DNA of 5,849 bases from Thermodesulfobacteriota bacterium (GTDB taxonomy: Bacteria > Desulfobacterota > Syntrophobacteria > BM002). The stretch is from positions 1-5,849 of the forward strand of contig CAMYLW010000293.1 in NCBI GenBank assembly GCA_947259475.1, written 5' to 3'. The notes below the pieces were generated by a model. The model was not told where the DNA came from. It made no database searches and saw only the letters and a program-made list of their open reading frames with translations. Positions 5,241 to 5,849 of this stretch are shown piece after piece (within the stretch, counting starts at the first letter, position 1; each line of letters opens with the position of its first letter). The translations under genes were made by a program, and so were the position numbers.

Positions 5241-5326
5241 GTTTTTAAGCATTAGGGTTGATCTCGTAGTCCGTTAAGGAAGATGCTTGGTAGCCTTTCT
5301 TTCCTCCGTGGTGAAAAAATCAGCAA

Positions 5327-5849
5327 TCACACCACCCTGAAATGCTGTTCGACAAAGGCCAAAGCTCTATCAATTGGTTCATCCCCTACGACATGTCTCG
5401 CACTAGACCGCACCTTGTCGTTGGAGGGGCATATGGCAATACCGAGGCCGGCCTTTCTTAACAAAGGGATGTCAGCCCTTCCATCGCCGAAGGCAGCCAC
5501 TTGCTCATCCCCGACCGAATAACGCTCGAGTATCTCGTCCATGATCTCTCCCTTGTTCTCCTCATTGACCTGAATCGAGATCTCGCCATTACAAATATCC
5601 CCGTCAAATTGCAGCTCATTACTAATGACTTCTTTGATTCCTAACTCTGCAGCGGTTATTTCATTGAATATGGACAAGCCGGAACTAATGCCCACACAGG
5701 GTATTGCGCGCGAGGTGAACCAGTTGATTAGTTCCCGGGCACCATCACGAAACGGGTTCGTTCTTAGAGCTGCAACTATCGTTTCTCGGGTAGAGCCACG
5801 CCAAAAAGATGCATCGAGTTGGGCCCATTGCTCGTAGGTAATCTCTCCT
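5327..5849 (-). CDS. HAD-superfamily phosphatase, SerB-like (5' end outside the window)
   Basis: The frame stays open from the TGA at 5327-5329 to the window edge, so about 173 C-terminal residues are present and the N terminus is missing. My translation of 5696-5848 gives a visible start GEITYEQWAQLDASFWRGST, which matches the cap region of phosphoserine-phosphatase-like HAD-IB proteins. Motif II is VGISSGLS (5695-5672, with Ser), motif III Lys is at 5552-5554 in ENKGE, and motif IV is GDGRADIPLL with Asp at 5483-5485 and 5471-5473; the usual GDGxND has Ala in place of Asn. The catalytic DxDGT motif I must lie upstream of the window. These enzymes hydrolyse small phosphomonoesters through a phospho-aspartate; phosphoserine is possible, but the substrate is not certain. 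A GTG at 5693-5695 could be mistaken for the start, but it lies inside motif II. It is the first visible gene of the minus-strand run leading to tldD and tldE. Confidence 0.88.
   Translation of the reverse strand, partial: GEITYEQWAQLDASFWRGSTRETIVAALRTNPFRDGARELINWFTSRAIPCVGISSGLSIFNEITAAELGIKEVISNELQFDGDICNGEISIQVNEENKGEIMDEILERYSVGDEQVAAFGDGRADIPLLRKAGLGIAICPSNDKVRSSARHVVGDEPIDRALAFVEQHFRVV

Noticed and set aside
5230..5326. A GGAGG-like site (read on minus near 5304-5308) between the phosphatase and tldD, suggesting a tiny gene
   Set aside because: No ATG, GTG or TTG lies at a workable distance after it, so it is probably chance or remnant sequence.

Overview
The window is bacterial, with dense short-spaced genes, Shine-Dalgarno sites, sigma70-like promoters and roughly 50% GC. 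I cannot place it firmly. The gene set (paired TldD/TldE, a zinc-ribbon SpoU methylase, a DJ-1 protein, a SerB-like HAD phosphatase) and the many repeats between genes resemble anaerobic sediment lineages such as Chloroflexota or deltaproteobacterial groups, but that is a low-confidence guess. No phage, plasmid, CRISPR or transposase gene is visible.

Layout from left to right. Positions 1-266 hold no convincing gene, but contain three arrays of 7-bp tandem repeats, two of them inverted copies of each other. On the minus strand, 267-815 encodes a DJ-1/PfpI-family protein. A 94-bp MITE-like palindromic repeat (954-1047) follows and supplies the last codons and the stop of the next minus-strand gene, a SpoU/TrmH-type RNA 2'-O-methyltransferase with an N-terminal zinc ribbon (1035-1688). 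Positions 1689-1998 form a divergent regulatory region. A minus-strand promoter serves the methylase. A plus-strand promoter (-35 TTGACA at 1818) starts a compact structured RNA of about 93 nt that ends in a strong intrinsic terminator (1903-1947). Past the terminator lies a small plus-strand gene (1999-2229) for a 76-residue charged helical protein of unknown function.

The right half is a minus-strand cluster read right to left: a SerB-like HAD phosphatase cut by the window edge (5327-5849), TldD (3781-5229, TTG start, HExxxH metalloprotease) and TldE/PmbA (2235-3578, no zinc motif). TldD and TldE form a heterodimeric peptidase in known systems. Here they are split by about 200 bp filled with two more repeat types: a heptamer-periodic stretch running into the tldD stop codon, and a mosaic of AATGAC units each followed by a different mini-hairpin.

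The genes look mainly like housekeeping or protein and RNA quality-control functions. The most interesting material is non-coding: the terminator-linked RNA with a possible pseudoknot or antiterminator, the two divergent transcripts that each seem to begin exactly at a hairpin, and the families of small structured repeats that sit at gene 3' ends.
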